Shown piece by piece: positions 37,301-52,300 of a stretch of 64,000 nt of DNA (the stretch's first letter is position 1; every line of letters begins with the position of its first letter). Below the pieces are notes generated by a model. That model saw only the letters and a program-made list of their open reading frames with translations. It was not told the origin of the DNA and did not search any database. This stretch comes from Galeruca laticollis (Eukaryota; Arthropoda; Insecta; Coleoptera; Chrysomelidae). The stretch is taken from NCBI GenBank assembly GCA_963921935.1, contig OY998180.1, positions 106,110,270 through 106,174,269 of the forward strand. Direction: 5' to 3'. Position numbers and translations under genes: made by a program.

Positions 37301-40300
37301 ATTAAACATAATGGAGTCCCACACCTCTGTAGGTAAACCAATCACTTGGAGTTCAGAAATATTTTCTAAAAAGGTATCGATAAGATTAGACAAATAATCA
37401 GCAGTGACCATATTTAATTTTGGGGCCCGTTCAAGGCGGTTTTGGCATAACGTCTTTGATTGTTATATCGTTTGGTAATAAGGTTGGAAGCGATAACATA
37501 ATTATCGGCAATAATTTTTAAATTACGAGTTAGACCTAAAGGGGGACCTTCTAACGACGCTTTTAAATACTTTAGATTTTCTACATCTGACATAGATTGG
37601 TTGTTGTGAATAAGAGAGTCGAATAAATCTAAGAACCTTGCGAATTCCTTTACATCACTTGAGAATTTTGGGAAGAACAATTTTTGGTAATCAGATATTC
37701 TCAAACCAGTTTGTGGAAGTCAACAAACTCGGAACATATTAGTTTGATTGGAAAATACTGCGATAAAAAGGCTGCACGAAATTGGTCTTCTGCATCTAGA
37801 TCTTGAGGATCTGGAAGCGCTATCAATTTAGTAATCACTGAATCATGGTGTTTCACAAAAGTGTCACGAATTGAATCTAATTCAGTTGCCCAAATTTGTA
37901 AAAGAGGACGAACTGACTTGTCAGTCTTACTTTGATTTGCTAAATCGCTCAATATTTGAAGATCATTTAATGGTGCGTTACGATGAAAGCGATACTGTTG
38001 GACTCTATCCATTGTAAATAAAAATAAACAGAATTATCGAAGCAAAAGAAGCGAGAAAAGAAGTATAATATTACTGAAAGCGAATTATCAATAAAATATA
38101 AGCGAATCAAATTTCAAATGATATTATGCAAACTACCTGTTCCTAACTGTAAAATTTGAAATAAACAAAGATTTAATAGAATTGTTGTGTAGCGAAAATA
38201 TTTGAAAAAAGGTAACAAGAAAATTGAACAGTTATCCAGAAGATATTTGAGTTCACTATTTACCAAAGAAACGCGCAGATGGCAAAAGGATGAAGAAAGA
38301 GAAACAAACCCCACAAGATAACTAAATAGGTAGAGTATAGCGAAAAAACTTTTGAATACTCAAACTAGTTGACAAGAAAATATATGTGCTCACTCTGTAT
38401 ATAATGGCACAAAATGAGAACAGGTTGAGAAAGAAAAAATAGAAAGTATTGAATAATTACTCAAACTAGTTGACAAGAAAATATATGGGCTCACCCTGTA
38501 TAAAATTGCATAAAATGAGAACAGGATGAGAAAGAAAAAATGGAAACTATTGAATAATTATTCAAACTAGTTGACAACAAGAAAATATATAGACTCACCC
38601 TGTATAAAAATGCACAAAATGAGAAAGAAAAAATTGAAACTATTGAGTAATTAATCAAAAAACACGTCTGTTCAAATTTTCAGTTTCGAAATTATAAACA
38701 TTAGAAAAATATTCAATAGCAAAACGACTAGTTTTTGTCCAGTTCGGCAGAAGTAAACGAAGTTTTAATTGAATTCAGGTACGGTACCTTCAAGGTCACT
38801 CACTTTTTGAAATAAATTTGGTCATTTAAATTATTTGAGAAGAGTAAAAATAATTAAATGTACATTTATAATTAAATATATAGAAGAAAAATAGACTAAA
38901 AAACAAATATCCGGGTCGAAGGACCAATGTTCACGACGATAGCGCTTTAATTTTTTGTTTCTCTTTTAAATGGACTGTATGATAAATTTATTTATTACAA
39001 ATGACACTTTACCATGGGGGATAATCAGATGGCCGGCTGGCTTTGAGGCGATGTTACACAGGATGATCACCGATAGATGGACACTGTTCTGCTGTATGCA
39101 GAGATAAATCGGTCACTGTTAGTCTAGGTCTGGTCTCGACCGATTGGTTCAATACAAGGCGAGGTAAAATGTCATCGTAGCGCGGTTAAATTTAAAAATG
39201 TGAAATGAATCGATTGTAACGCTATCACGAACATAAGTCGAAATAAATGTAAAAAAATTATATTTAAATTTTTTCCAGAGATGGGATGAGATCGAGATAC
39301 AAGAACAAACTGAAGAAAAAGTTTTTAAGTCTCAGATACACGTGCCATTAAAACCCAGTTTGCTTTTGAATGATATTTTAGAAAAGTTGATCGACACCAT
39401 GGGCCTCAAAATACCTCACACCATACCAAAATCAATCCATTCGCAATATGTTCGAAAAAATACAATGGTAATTTTAACTCACTACAAGAAGTTGTCAGAA
39501 AAAGAACTGAATCAAAAGCAAGCTTTGCAGTTTTTATTCGACGTCAAATTTTTAACAACTTTGTGCATTCCAAGAGAAAATGCTCAACTCGTCAGTTGTT
39601 CCCAAGATATATGTGATAAATTTAGAAGTAGAATAGATCCTTTCGATTTAGATGTGTTTTATTCTTATTTGCAGAACAATGTCAAAAAGGCGGTAGCACA
39701 ATCACAGGTAAATATACACTATTATATTAAAATATTTGACCACATTCTCTTTAGATATATTCAAAATAACTAATAGTTCAGTTATAAAGAAACCCTTTAA
39801 ATGCAATAATAGAGTATGTAAAGTAATCATTTATACAAAGGATCTCTAGTTAAAAAGTAACAAGGATTTTTCAGTAGTAGTATTTGGAACGGTTTCAACG
39901 AGGTTAGGTCCTCACTCTTACAAGTTTCTTCTCCGAAGCATTTCTTGCATTGGCTTGCAATGGCGAGGCATTCCAGAACTAGGTGATCCGGAGTTTCATC
40001 CTCCTCCCCCCCACACTATCTACACTCGTCAATCTCTGCTAAACCTATTCTCATTAAGTGCTTCCTAAGGCGGCAGTGTACTGTAAGAAAGCTCGTGAGG
40101 AGATGTAGCTTATCATTACTTAGGTCCAAATATTTTTAGGATCTAGCAGTGTCAAAGTTCCACAGGAACTTTTTGGAATGTTCCAACCCGGGAAGGCACC
40201 GCCAGAATGCTTCTCTTTCGGTTTCCTCTTTCTTCCAAAACTCTTTCCTGTAGGAGCACTTTGCTACACCGCAGAAAAGTTCCGGGCCAATAAAGGGCAT

Positions 40301-43300
40301 TTGTGCTCCTTTCCTGGCAAGTGTATTGGCCTCTTCATTTCCCGTGATTCCCGAGTGGCCAGGAACCCAGACTAAAGAGACCCTGTTATTCTTGCCTAAT
40401 TCATCAAGTTTTCTTCGGCACTCCTATGCCAACTTTGAGTCAATGACATGGGAGCTCAATGCTTTGATAGCTGCTTGACTATCAGAATGGATCGATATGT
40501 CACATTTCTGGTTGTTTCTGTCTAGGTTCATTCCCACGCATCTTTCGATCGCAAGTATTTCTGCCTGAAAGACGCTCGGGAAGGAGCCTAACGATAATGA
40601 GTATCTGGTGCCAGGCCCAAATACTCCAGCACCTGCTCCAATGATGGTTTTTGAACCTTCCATATACCATCTAATGGTGTTTTCTTTGAGAGTTTGGGTG
40701 GTGTATTCCCTTTCCCAGTCTCTCCTCGTATTTAGCATCGTGGTGAAATTCTTTTCGATGCTTACTTTCCTGATCATTTCGTCACTGGTAAGATTCGCTG
40801 ATGAGATGTATCTTGTCAGAGAGGACCAAGCTCACTGATTTTCAATACTCTCATTGCCTGAACCTTCCTAAGATATTTTAAGAATCTTGGGCACATCTTT
40901 CTATCACCAGATGTAGAGGTGTGAGTTCTGTAATGATCTCAAGTGCCCTAGTTGGACACGTTCTCATTGCTCCAGTGATGCACACACAGGCAAGCATTTG
41001 AACTTTGTCGAGGGTCTTCCTCGTGCTGTACTGACTTGCTTTTGTGTGCCAAACTATTGCCCCATACGTAATTGCTGGTCTCACAATCATGGCGTACATC
41101 CATCGCAGTATTTTTGGGTTACAGCCTCACCTCTTACCAGCTAGATTTCTGCACGCCATCAAAGCTCTTATTGCTTTACTAGCAGTTATTTCAACATGCT
41201 TATTCCACAGAAGCTTACTGTCTAGGGTTATCCCTAGATATTTAACCTCTGATTTCCATTCAATGATTTCCCCGTTTAAGGATATGGGTTCCGTGGCTGA
41301 AAGTGTTCTTTTTGCGGGTAAATTTAATTACTATGGTCTTGCTTGGGTTAATGTTTAGCCCCACTGACAAGCATCATTGCTCAATGATTCTGAGGCCCTT
41401 TTGTAATAAATCACACAAGGTGCTCTCGAACTTGCCTCTGACTATTAAAACTATGTCATCGGTTTAGCCCATACATTCGAAGCCAAGCTCCGTTAGCCTG
41501 TAGAGCAACTCATCTACTACGAGGCTCCATAGAAGGGGAGATATCACTACCCCTTAAGGTGTCCCCCGAGTGGCTTTAACTGAGGTGGTTTGATTCCCCA
41601 CCTGTGTCTCAGCTATCCTCGTTGACAACAACTCATATATCCATTTTACAATAGTTTCATTCACTCCTCGCCTTTCATTCACTCCTCGCCTTTTTAATGC
41701 TTCTTTGAGAGACACATGAGTTGTGTTGTCAAAGGCCCCTGATATATCCAGGAAAGCGCACATTGCGATTTCTTTGTTGTTCAGAGTTCTCTGGATGACT
41801 TCGGCCAGGTGATACAGAGCCGTCTCAGTTGATCGACCCGCTCTGTACGCATGCTGACATTTATGAAGTGGTATATTCTCGAGATTCTCTGTTCTTATGT
41901 AGTTATCCACTACTTTCTCCTTCGATTTGAGTAGAAACGATGTTAGACAGATGGGTCTAAAAGATCGGGGATCAGTCCCATCTTTCTTCCCTATTTTTGG
42001 TATGAAGGTTACCCTTGCCCTTCTCCATTTTCTAGGTATTAGACCCACTGCTAGACTGCTTCTTGTAATCTTCAGCAGGTGAGGAAGAATCTCCTCTATC
42101 CCTTGTTGTAGGAGTGCTGGAAATAATCCATCCACTCCTGGTGATTTAAATGGTTGAAAGGTACTTATTGCCCATTCCAACCGTTGTCTGGTAAATATTT
42201 TCTTAGCAATGTCCCAATCTTCCTTGCGGGATTTTTTGGTGTAGTTCATTGCTATTTCGGTGCTTGTTGCTGGTTCACTACCTGGGAAGTGGGTTCCTCT
42301 TCACCTTCCGTGTATGATCCGTCTGGCCTTTTCAGCGACATCGTGGGGTTAGTTCCCCCATTTGCCATGACCGTTTGTAGTCTGGCCGCTGTGTGAGTGG
42401 AAGTGATCTTTTCACAAAAGGCTTGAAAATTAAGCCTTTTGGCCTTCCTAATTTCTTTGTTGTACTGAGTAAGCTTCTCAGTGTACCCCTGACAGTTACT
42501 GTCACGTTTGGCTCTATTAAATAGCCGACGGACCTCTTTTCTGAGGTTTGACAGGTTCTCATTCCACCAAGGAGCATCCTTTTCTGAACGAGCTTTTGAG
42601 AGTGGGCAACTGGAATGAAAAACTTCCATTATTGCCTCACTGATCTGTTCGACACTTTGTTCCAGGTCGTAGTGCGGGTGATTTACCCCATTTACTTCGA
42701 CGTGTTCCAAATTGGCCTTCAGATTGGTCTTGTAAAGAGACCAATCAGTATTTCTAGGATTTCGGATTGTAGGAATCGAAGTGGTATTTCCCTCTATCCT
42801 AAATTCGATGATCTTATGGTCGGAAAGACTCCAATCTTTTACATTTTTCCTAGCAACAACATTAACAATTCTTACGTCCAGGACCTCTTCTCTTGCTCTC
42901 GTGACAAAAGTGGGGGTTGTCCCCACGTTTAAGGTCTCAAGGTTATTTGCTAAGAGATATTCTAATAAACACTCACATTTTGCGTTGTTATTGGTGCTTC
43001 CCCACACGGTATTGTGTGCGTTGGCATCACAACCAATTATAATTGGCAGCCATCTGCTATTGCAGTGTCTCACTAGCTCTTGTACCTCTTCTGGCGGTGT
43101 CATAGGCCCGTCTCCAGCGAAGTAGGCAGAGGCAATGACAATGTCTCGGTCGATACCACCAATGTTGAGGTGAACCATGATTGAAACAAGGTCCCGTGCA
43201 CGTATTCTGAAACACAAATATATTTTATGTTATTTCTTATGATTACACAGGCACGCGGAGATACTTGCCTTTGATCTTAAATCAATTTAGAATCCTTACA

Positions 43301-46300
43301 TGCCAAACCTTTGATTTGGCCTTCTTTGTTGATCCATGGTTCTTGGATCAGTACAATATCCAGTTGTAGTCTAGCGAACAACCTTGCAATCACGGCTGAA
43401 GCTCCCTTCGCGTGATGCAGGTTAATCTGAGCTACATTCGTGAACGCGAAGGTGAATTATTATGGATGAGAGAGGCAGAGTTTCTCAGCCTCTATTCATC
43501 CCCCTCCTTTCTCTCTCCCTGACCCTCCTCGACCACCATGGCAGTATCTCCCTCGGTAATTGAGCAGTTTTCTTGATCTCGAGTCAGACTCTCGACCCCC
43601 AGGCTGCTCTGCCCAGTTTCCCGGGATGAAGAGGCAGCCTCCGCATTCCCAGTCATCCCAGCAGAGCCGGAGGAGATCTCGGGCTAACCCAAGGTCAAGC
43701 TTTCGCCTTTTTCTCCTTTTCCAGAGGTTCTGGATGTGGAGGGTATCTCCATGTCCTTTGGATCCTCCGCAGGGTTCTTCGTTTTTCCCAGCCCCGAGAC
43801 AGGGATACGCCCAAAACGGAAGTTTAGCGCGTAACCTCCTGCCTTCAGAGCCTACCCAGATTGGTGATCGATCCCGATCGTGAGGATAGTTCTCTGTCCC
43901 TCTCTTTTAGAGTTCAGGATCTTCCAAGCCCCAGTAGTGAGGTTGGACTTCTGAACCTCGACAAGTTGGAGGATCTTCTCCAGTTTCATGTCTTGGCTTC
44001 TTGGGAAGAACACCGTTATGGTGACCTGCTTTGGGATATCGTCTCCACTTCGAGCCAACAATTCGGGTCCTTCCCAAGAGTTTAATTTCGGCGCTGACCT
44101 CATGAGCGAGTCTGCCGATTCTTGTGACCCACAGTCCACCAGTATCATTCCACAACGGAAGTGGATACCTGAGAAGTGGATTCCCTTCTCTTTGCTCTGA
44201 CACAGCTCTTCCACCAGAGTGTCTTCAAGGGTGGAGAGCTGCTCTGCTTTCAGGATGACCCCAAGATAATCCTTAGGCATTATTCCCACCCTAAAAGCCT
44301 TCTCTGTTTTGCAGGCTACTGCGTAACCAGTGGCTTGTCCGGTTACCGTTGCAGCTGTTTCTGATTTCTTGCTTAGAGACCGCAGCAAAGGAGTAATATG
44401 CTCCGGGCCTCTTTTAAGCTTTGTCTTCCCCGTTGGTGGTTCCTTCGGGGGGGTTGGGCGCTGAATTACCTGCTTCCTGGCCTCTTCAGGGGATATTCCC
44501 TGATTGAGGAATCGCAGATATTTCCGCATCCCTGCTCCACTGAGGCCTTTTCTCAGTGGGTCTTCTATGCCGCCCGGTTTTGGTAGGTCGAACGGCATAC
44601 GACCTTTGTGCCGTTTGGCCTTTTTTCCCTCTGTGAGGTGCCCGGATGAAGAGGTGGAGGTATTCTCCACTACTTTTCCGGTGAAAGTCTTGCTTTTTCT
44701 TTCTCTTTCTATAAGTGGTCCCACGAGAAGCTAGGGTCATGTGAAATATACAAAATATTAAAGCAGCCAGAGCAAAATGGTTAAGAACAGGAAAAGCAGA
44801 AGACCTCTAACTATATAAAGTAGAAAGGAGAAAATGGATCCAGTCGCTGATGAACAAAATAGAAAGAGAGAATAACATACCTAATACAGAACATCTGTAT
44901 AAATATCTGAAGCAAGGAAAAAGGAACAAGCCAATTATGATCATAGACGAGGAGAAATGGATGAGATATTACACTGAACTGTATCTAGATGAAGATACAT
45001 ATCACCAGTCACCACAGAGAAGAAGATGAAAGCCAAGAAACATGAGAAGAATTGGAAAAAGTACCAGAGTATGAGGAAGTAGTTACCAGTATAATGAAGT
45101 TAAAAGAAATTACAGAATTAGTGCAGAATTGTTGAACAAGGAGGATCAGAAGTTCATAAAATATTCTATAAGTTGTTAACAAGCATCTGGGAATGAAAAT
45201 ATATACCGAATTAATGGAAAAATGCCTGTTGTCTGATACATAGTATTCAAGTTGTTATAATGTAAATTTAACTTATATATTTTTTGATTGTAGATAATAT
45301 TAGGATGTCTGTTGCCATCTCCAAATCAATTGTCCAGTTTAGGTATGTCTGAAAAATCCAAAGAACAAGATCAAAATCCGAATTTATTGGCTTTGAGTGT
45401 TCAATCTATATCAACATGGTTTCCACTTTTACCTGTATCGGTTCCAATGCAGAGGTTACCAGGATCGTCATCCAAGAATAAAGTAAGTACACTTTAGATT
45501 TAGTTTTGGTGTTTATTTTTTTACAGCTTCCTTTTTCATTACAGTTTAGACGGAAGTTGTTTGAATGTATTCAAAAGTGTCCAAATCATCCAAACTGCAA
45601 TATATTTTCATTGTGTAGTTTTTTTTTATTATTATGCAACTATATTATATTCGTCCATTCTTGTCATACTGTCGAAGTTGACTCATCAATTTTGTTTATT
45701 AACATTTCCACTTATATTTCTCATTCTTTATTCTATCATTATTTGTTATCCTTTCTATTAGTATTTTTATTCTTTTATTTTGCCGTTTGTGTATTATCTC
45801 ATCAGATTCTGATATATGAACGAAACAGTATCTATATATCTTGCACTTATTCCAGAACCACAATGCTCCTAACTAAATCCCTTTTAAGTTACAAACAATA
45901 AGAGATAGTTAGGATTTGATAACTCAATGTAAACATTTTATTTTTCTAATATCAGTTAATTTGAATTTTGTATTGTTTTTTCTTGTACATAAATTATTTT
46001 CAATTTAACGATACTGCATATGATGGTTTAATTGAACCCATATCTTAAATTTCTGTTTCATTTTCAGAAAAAAGGAGGAAAATACTCGGTATAAGGTAAT
46101 ACAAATAGCAAATGGCGTATTACTAAAATTTTGAAATAACAGTTGAATTTTTACTGTGTGAACTTTTTTAACATTTAACATTATCACCGATTAATCTAGT
46201 TTTTTAACGACTTGGAAAATTTATTAATATGCTAATTTTTTGTTTACAATTCCAATTTACTTTTTTTTTCTTCATTATAGAAAAATATTTTCTGTTTATG

Positions 46301-49300
46301 TCCCTTAGTATTTTCATTTGATTATATGTACAGTCTAGTTATATCATCATGACTATTTTTCCTTTAACAACTATTATTTGTTTGCTACTTGTTTAACATT
46401 TATCGACTTACGAGCAGCATTTGATAGGGTAAATAGAAGTGAAATCTGAAAAATACTAGATTAATTAGAAGTACCCACTGTGCTGAAAAATTCTATTAGA
46501 AGCATAAATGAAACAGTAACGGTCAAAATACAAATCGCAGGTCTAGGATTAGAAGTAAAACCCAGTATGAACAGCTAAATACAATAATATTGTACAGGAA
46601 CTTACGACCAATAAAAATGAGGAGCTAGCTGTATGCAAATGTTGCGGTCTTAATAACAAATTCGAAAATTCATAAATAATTGGACTAGAGAAATGGAAAA
46701 CATGAAAATGGAGGTAACACATATTAAACTAAAGTAATGATCGTAAATGAAGAACAAGATAACAGAAACAATAAAGAAAACAAACCACTGGAAAGAGTTT
46801 AAACATTTGAATACCTGGGAAGCATAATAGTGCCAGAAGATGGGAAAATAGATTCAGAATTAACTAACAGAGCGAAATAGATCAACGAAAATCTACTACT
46901 CATTGAACAAAACTATACTAGGACACAAAGATATTGACATGGAAGTGAAAATTAAAATACATAATGCGATAACAGTACTAATGTTAACATATGAGGAGTA
47001 CAGGGAAGAAAAGAGGATGGTCACTTGATCAAGTTTTAGAGAAAATAGGATGTTGACATTTTTATTTAACTAATATTCAAAATCTACTTGAAGACGTTTT
47101 GACAAAACAAAAACAATAAGTAAATATACAGGGTAAGACAAAAATATTTTCAAATACTTATTTTCGATTTAGTATTTTTTTCGTATTTTGTTTAATCTTG
47201 GCAGTAATTGTTTGAGGCAACTTCTCATAATAACTCTTCTCCCCTCTACGGGATCTTTTTGAACACAGTTTTGACTATGATAACGCTCGATTCTTGCTTG
47301 TTTAGGCACATACCCTAATTCTACACTTTGCCACCTTCTATTCTTTTTGCCCAAAAATTGAACCCCCCCCCCTCAAGGAGCTGTGGAACCTTGACGTTGG
47401 TGAGGGGGTTCAGTACCCGCAATGATCTGGAGAGCGATACCGACGGGAGTATTACACTCCTGGTAGGGCCACCCATGTCGGTAAGGTCGAGAGTGAGGGG
47501 AGAAGCTAAGGACAGCTCAATAGAGGAGTGAACCTCGAGAAAAAATCTCCAATCTCAAGCTTGGAAACGTGGCGAAGAGATGAATGACTGGGGGATATCC
47601 AGCCGTGAACGTTTTGAACCTCAGGGAAATGGCACACCCTGTTGTATATACGCCTTGCCGCGATAAGAGCGCACTATTGCGGTCGACTTACTTTTCGTTC
47701 CGTACTCGTGGGAACTCTATGATGGAACCCGATATAAAATCAAATAAGGAGCAGTCCAGCTCTCTAAATGTGGACACAATTGGTGATATGCCACCTAAAA
47801 CATCGACTACTGCCCGTCGGGGTGGTAAAAACAGCCAAATAAGGCTACAGTTGACCAGCCAGGAAAATATGGAAGTCGTACCACGGTTCTTGGTAATGAA
47901 ACGTGTGGAAGGAGATTTCTCTAAAGTTAGCCCCTTCCTAATAGAAAAAGCACTAGATGGAGCAATAGGAAAAGTAAAGAGTGTAAAGAAAATCCGAGAT
48001 GGTCTATTAGTTGAAACTGGATCAACCACTCAAACAAAAAAGTTACTCGAATTAACAAAATTTCATGAGTATGACATAACTGTCTTCCCCCACGTAACGC
48101 TCAATCAATCAAATGAAGTTGTAACATGTCGTGATCTATTGAACTGTTCAATAACAGAAATTACAGAAAATCTTGAAAATCAAGGTGTGATTGAAGTTAA
48201 AAGAATTACAGTAAAGAAAGAAGATAAGATAGAGGAAACAGCATCACTTATACTGACATTCAACAGAGAAACTATTCCAAAGAGAATAATAGCAGGTATA
48301 CATTCTCTTCCCGTTAGGAATTATATCCCTGCACCACTCAGGTGTTTTAAATGCCATAAATTTGGCTATACCTCTACAAGATGCGATAAAGAAGAAATGT
48401 GCGTATGTGGCAAACCCCCACATCAAGGCTCTCCATGCACAGAACCTCTAGTTTGCATCAACTGCAACGGACAACACTCTGCTAGATCGAGAAACTGTCT
48501 CGTATATAAACAAGAAGCTGCAATACAAAAAATTAAAGTGGAAGATCGTATTCCATACGCAGAAGCAAGAAGAAGAGTAGCAGAGAACTTACCCAAACAA
48601 ATGAATCATACATCATATGCGCAAGCTGCCAGAGCAACTCAACAGCCCATTGAAGAAATTATTCGACAGCTTGTACCAGAAATAACTAGAATCTGTACCG
48701 AGATAGTTAGAGATACATACCAACAAATGAGGAACCTGATGCCTCCACCCCATGCATGGTATATGCCGCCCAAGGCTGCACAAGTAACTACCAATTCAGT
48801 ACCAGATTTGAGTGATACATCGACGGTATCTGTGACACCAGCTGAAAAAAGGAAACGTACTCCAAATAAATCTGCCGAAGATATATCAGCGGTGGAGGAA
48901 TCAGACTCTGACGTAAGCATTCACTGGGAAAGCTCACAAAAACCAAAACCAAGGCGAGGTCGTAAAAAGGGTAAATCCAAAAAGTCTGCCCCGACTACAC
49001 CTACCTAGTATCATTATTTTTTGATTTGTGATAAAATCTCTGATATTAGATAAGAACATATACATGTATGTATAATTTATTTATGTCATTATATTTCTAT
49101 GTACTAAAAGTGAATGTACAAATATTTACAAACCAATCCTAATGGATAATGTAATGAATCTCATCTCGTGGAATTGTAATGGCTGCAAAAACCACTATCC
49201 TGAGCTAAGAGATATAGTGAATAGAAAATCACCATTTTGCATATGTATACAAGAAACTCACCTGAAACAAAAGGACATTTTCAATATCAAAGGTTATACG

Positions 49301-52300
49301 ACGTACAGAGAAGACACTGTTCCACATCTCAGAGCCATAGGGGAAGTTTGCAATACTCATCAAAGAAAACATCCCCAACAGACAAATTCTACTCCAGTCT
49401 AAGCTTCAAATCATTGCAGTTCGTGTGGATTTTCCGATCAAGCTATCGATCTGTAACATCTACCTACCAGATGGTGACTGGGATACTAGTGATACCCAAG
49501 AAGTAATCGATCAACTACCAACTCCAGTCCTGATTGTGGGCGACTTCAATGCCCACAATCCTCTGTGGGGCTCTGAAAGATTGGATAGAAGGGGAAGACT
49601 AATTGAAAACCTTCTCAACGATAATGACCTGATCCTTTTAAATACCGGTGAAGGCACTTACCTGAACCAAAGATCAAATAACCTATCCGCTCTCGATTTA
49701 GCATTCTGCTCCCCTACAGCTGCTTCAGCATTTCAGTGGAAATGCCTCGGCGACCATTTGACAGATCACTTTCCAACATCTATCGAATTTGTGGGTCGAA
49801 CCGAAACACATGCCATTTCGAAACGATGGAAACTCGTTAATGCAAATTGGGCATTATTCAAGGAGAACTTGGAAAATTTTAAATTGCCATCTATAGGTGT
49901 CAATGAAGCCACAAGAATAGTCACCGATAAGATCATATCAGCCGCCCTGATGTCATCCCAGTTCTCATAGTAAATGGACAAACGATTACAAATAAAGAAG
50001 AAATTGCAGAAAAAATTGCTCAAGAATTCGAAACTGCCAGTAGCACACTTATTCTGGACCACGAGTTTCAACAACATAGGGAATATTCAGAGAGAGAAAT
50101 CAATTTTCATGAAGAAATTACCTCAGATTACAACATACCATTCACTACTTTGGAGTTTGATTACGCACTCTCTGAAATGACTAACTCAACACCAGGCGGA
50201 GATAGAATCACATACGACTTCATAAAACAAGCACCAGAATCAACAAGGCACATTATACTGGAACTATATAATGAAATCTGGTCAAACGGAACATACCCAG
50301 AAATGTGGAAGGAAGCTATCATCATACCTTTACTGAAACTGGGAAAAGACCCAACATCTCCAGCAAGTTATCGACCCATATCACTAACGAGTTGCCTCAG
50401 CAAATTGTTGGAAAAGATGGTAAGCCTAAGGCTACGATGGTATCTGGAAAAAAACAACTACTATCAACTTCTCAAGCAGGGTTCAGAAACTATAGATCCA
50501 CAACTGATCAGTTATTCATGTTGGAAAGGGCAATTCAAAACTGCTTTGCTAACAGAAGCCATATGGTGGCTATATTTTTCGACTTAGAAAAGGCCTATGA
50601 TACAACTTGGCGATTCAACATACTTGATCAACTGAACAAATAGGGAATAAAAGGCAATATGGCGAGATTCATACAGAGTTTTCTTCTCCATAGAAAATTC
50701 AGAATATGCAATGAGTTAACACAATCAAACTTACACCAACTAGAAAATGGAGTACCCCAAGGATCCACCCTGAGTGTACTGCTGTTTGCGATAGCAGTCA
50801 ATGGACTCCTTGATAATGTTGACCAAGCTATAGGAAGATGCTTATATGTCGATGACCTCACAATATTCTACGCGGCCGAGACAATGGCCGAAATAGAAAC
50901 AACCCTGCAGGCTGCAATAAACACTCTTTCTAGCTGAGCAAAATATCTGGGATTTAAATTGTCCAGTACAAAAACGCATTGCGTGCACTTCTGTCGGCTA
51001 AGATCAATTCACCAAGATCCAAAACTGAAACTATATGACGACGATCTTGAGTGTAGAGACAACGTAAAATTCTTGGGGCTTAAATTGGATAAAAAACTCA
51101 ACTGGAGTACTAATATCAACGAACTTGCTCTGAAATGTAAAAAGGCACTGAATCCTCTACGAGTGTTAGCAAACATCAACTGGAGTTGTGTTAAAGACGT
51201 CCTTCTAACGATGTACAAGGCACTTATAGCCTCCAAAATGGAATATGGCTGTATGATTTATAGATCAGCCCGAAAAACAAGGCTCCAAGTTCTAGAGTCA
51301 ATACAATGCACCGCTCTAAGACTAGCTCTAGGAGCATTTCGAACAAGCCCTTATGCATCCTTGTGTGCTGAAGTAAGTATCCCACCTCTAAGTATCAGAA
51401 GAAAACAACTGCTAGCCAACTACTGTATGGGAATATGGGCTCAACCGAACCATCCAAACTATCCACCATACCATAATGAGGAACACGACTTGTTTCAACG
51501 ACGACGGACAATAACACGCCCAGCAGGTATCCGTCTGAAAGAGGATCTTGACTACATGCAATATTCCTTTCCAAATGTTCTCAATTTCGGTCCACCAGAA
51601 ATACCTCCTTGGAAGATCGTCCCATTACATGCAATTATGGATATTGGGATACATAGAAAAGGAGACGTCAATCGAACAATTGTTAGAGCAGAATTAAACA
51701 GAATTATTGACAGATACCCAGGAGATCAAGTTATATTCACAGATGGATCAAAAACTCTGGGAGGCTGTGGCTCGGCATTCACTACGCTGGGAAAATCCTT
51801 TTCATGGGCATTGCCCAGGGAAACCAGCATGTATACTGCAGAGCTATACGCCATTATGCAAGCCCTACGATATGTTGAATTTGGAAACAAATTGCATTAC
51901 ATAATCTGTACTGACTCCAAGAGTTCGGTTGAGGCCCTGAGTAATCCATTCAGCAAAGATCCGCTGGTCCAAATTATTTTGGTGATACTGACTCTGCTTC
52001 AAACTAACGGTAAACTCACAACGTTCATTTGGATCCCAAGTCACCACGGAATTGAAGGGAATGAACAAACAGATCGAGCAGCTAGAGCAGCTGCGCTAGC
52101 AGATATAATAGAAAATATACCAGACGACATAAAGCTACATTTGAAACATAAGTTCTTGGAGTATGGCAAAATGAGTGGAATAGAACAGATACCAAACTTC
52201 GAGACATCAAAACAAAGGTCACCCCTTGGACGCTAATACCTTACCGTAGACGAGATCAGGCTGTGATAACCAGATTACGAATCGGGCATACCCGCCTCAC

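Larger units (their letters stand above)
33673..39233 (-). mobile_element. BEL/Pao LTR retrotransposon filling COG1 intron 10
   Basis: On the minus strand: LTR, primer-binding site, 5' leader with 101-bp repeats, gag, protease, RT, integrase, DUF5641 end, purine tract, LTR. LTRs start TGTT and end AACA. TAAGT flanks both ends (33668-33672 and 39234-39238), the usual 5-bp duplication. The insert begins after intron base +6, so the GTAAGT donor of exon 10 is intact. All ORFs are broken. Confidence 0.95.
39848..44740 (-). mobile_element. LOA-like non-LTR retrotransposon, near full length (COG1 intron 11)
   Basis: Minus-strand element with ORF1 (43500-44724) and ORF2 (39848-43450: endonuclease, RT, RNase H, C-terminal zinc motif). 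GC content is clearly higher than the surroundings. No poly(A) tail or clear target duplication was found. The clade is inferred from RNase H plus the DUF4780-like ORF1. Confidence 0.8.

Noticed and set aside
38900..38930. tRNA-like sequence TGGTCCTTCGACCCGG
   Set aside because: It is the primer-binding site of the BEL/Pao element, not a tRNA gene.
45506..45901. 131-residue frame in COG1 intron 12
   Set aside because: Extremely T-rich and hydrophobic; no signature; likely chance.
47169..47354. Minus-strand frame rich in basic residues
   Set aside because: Looks protein-like but I cannot match it to a family and it is cut by the I-like insertion.
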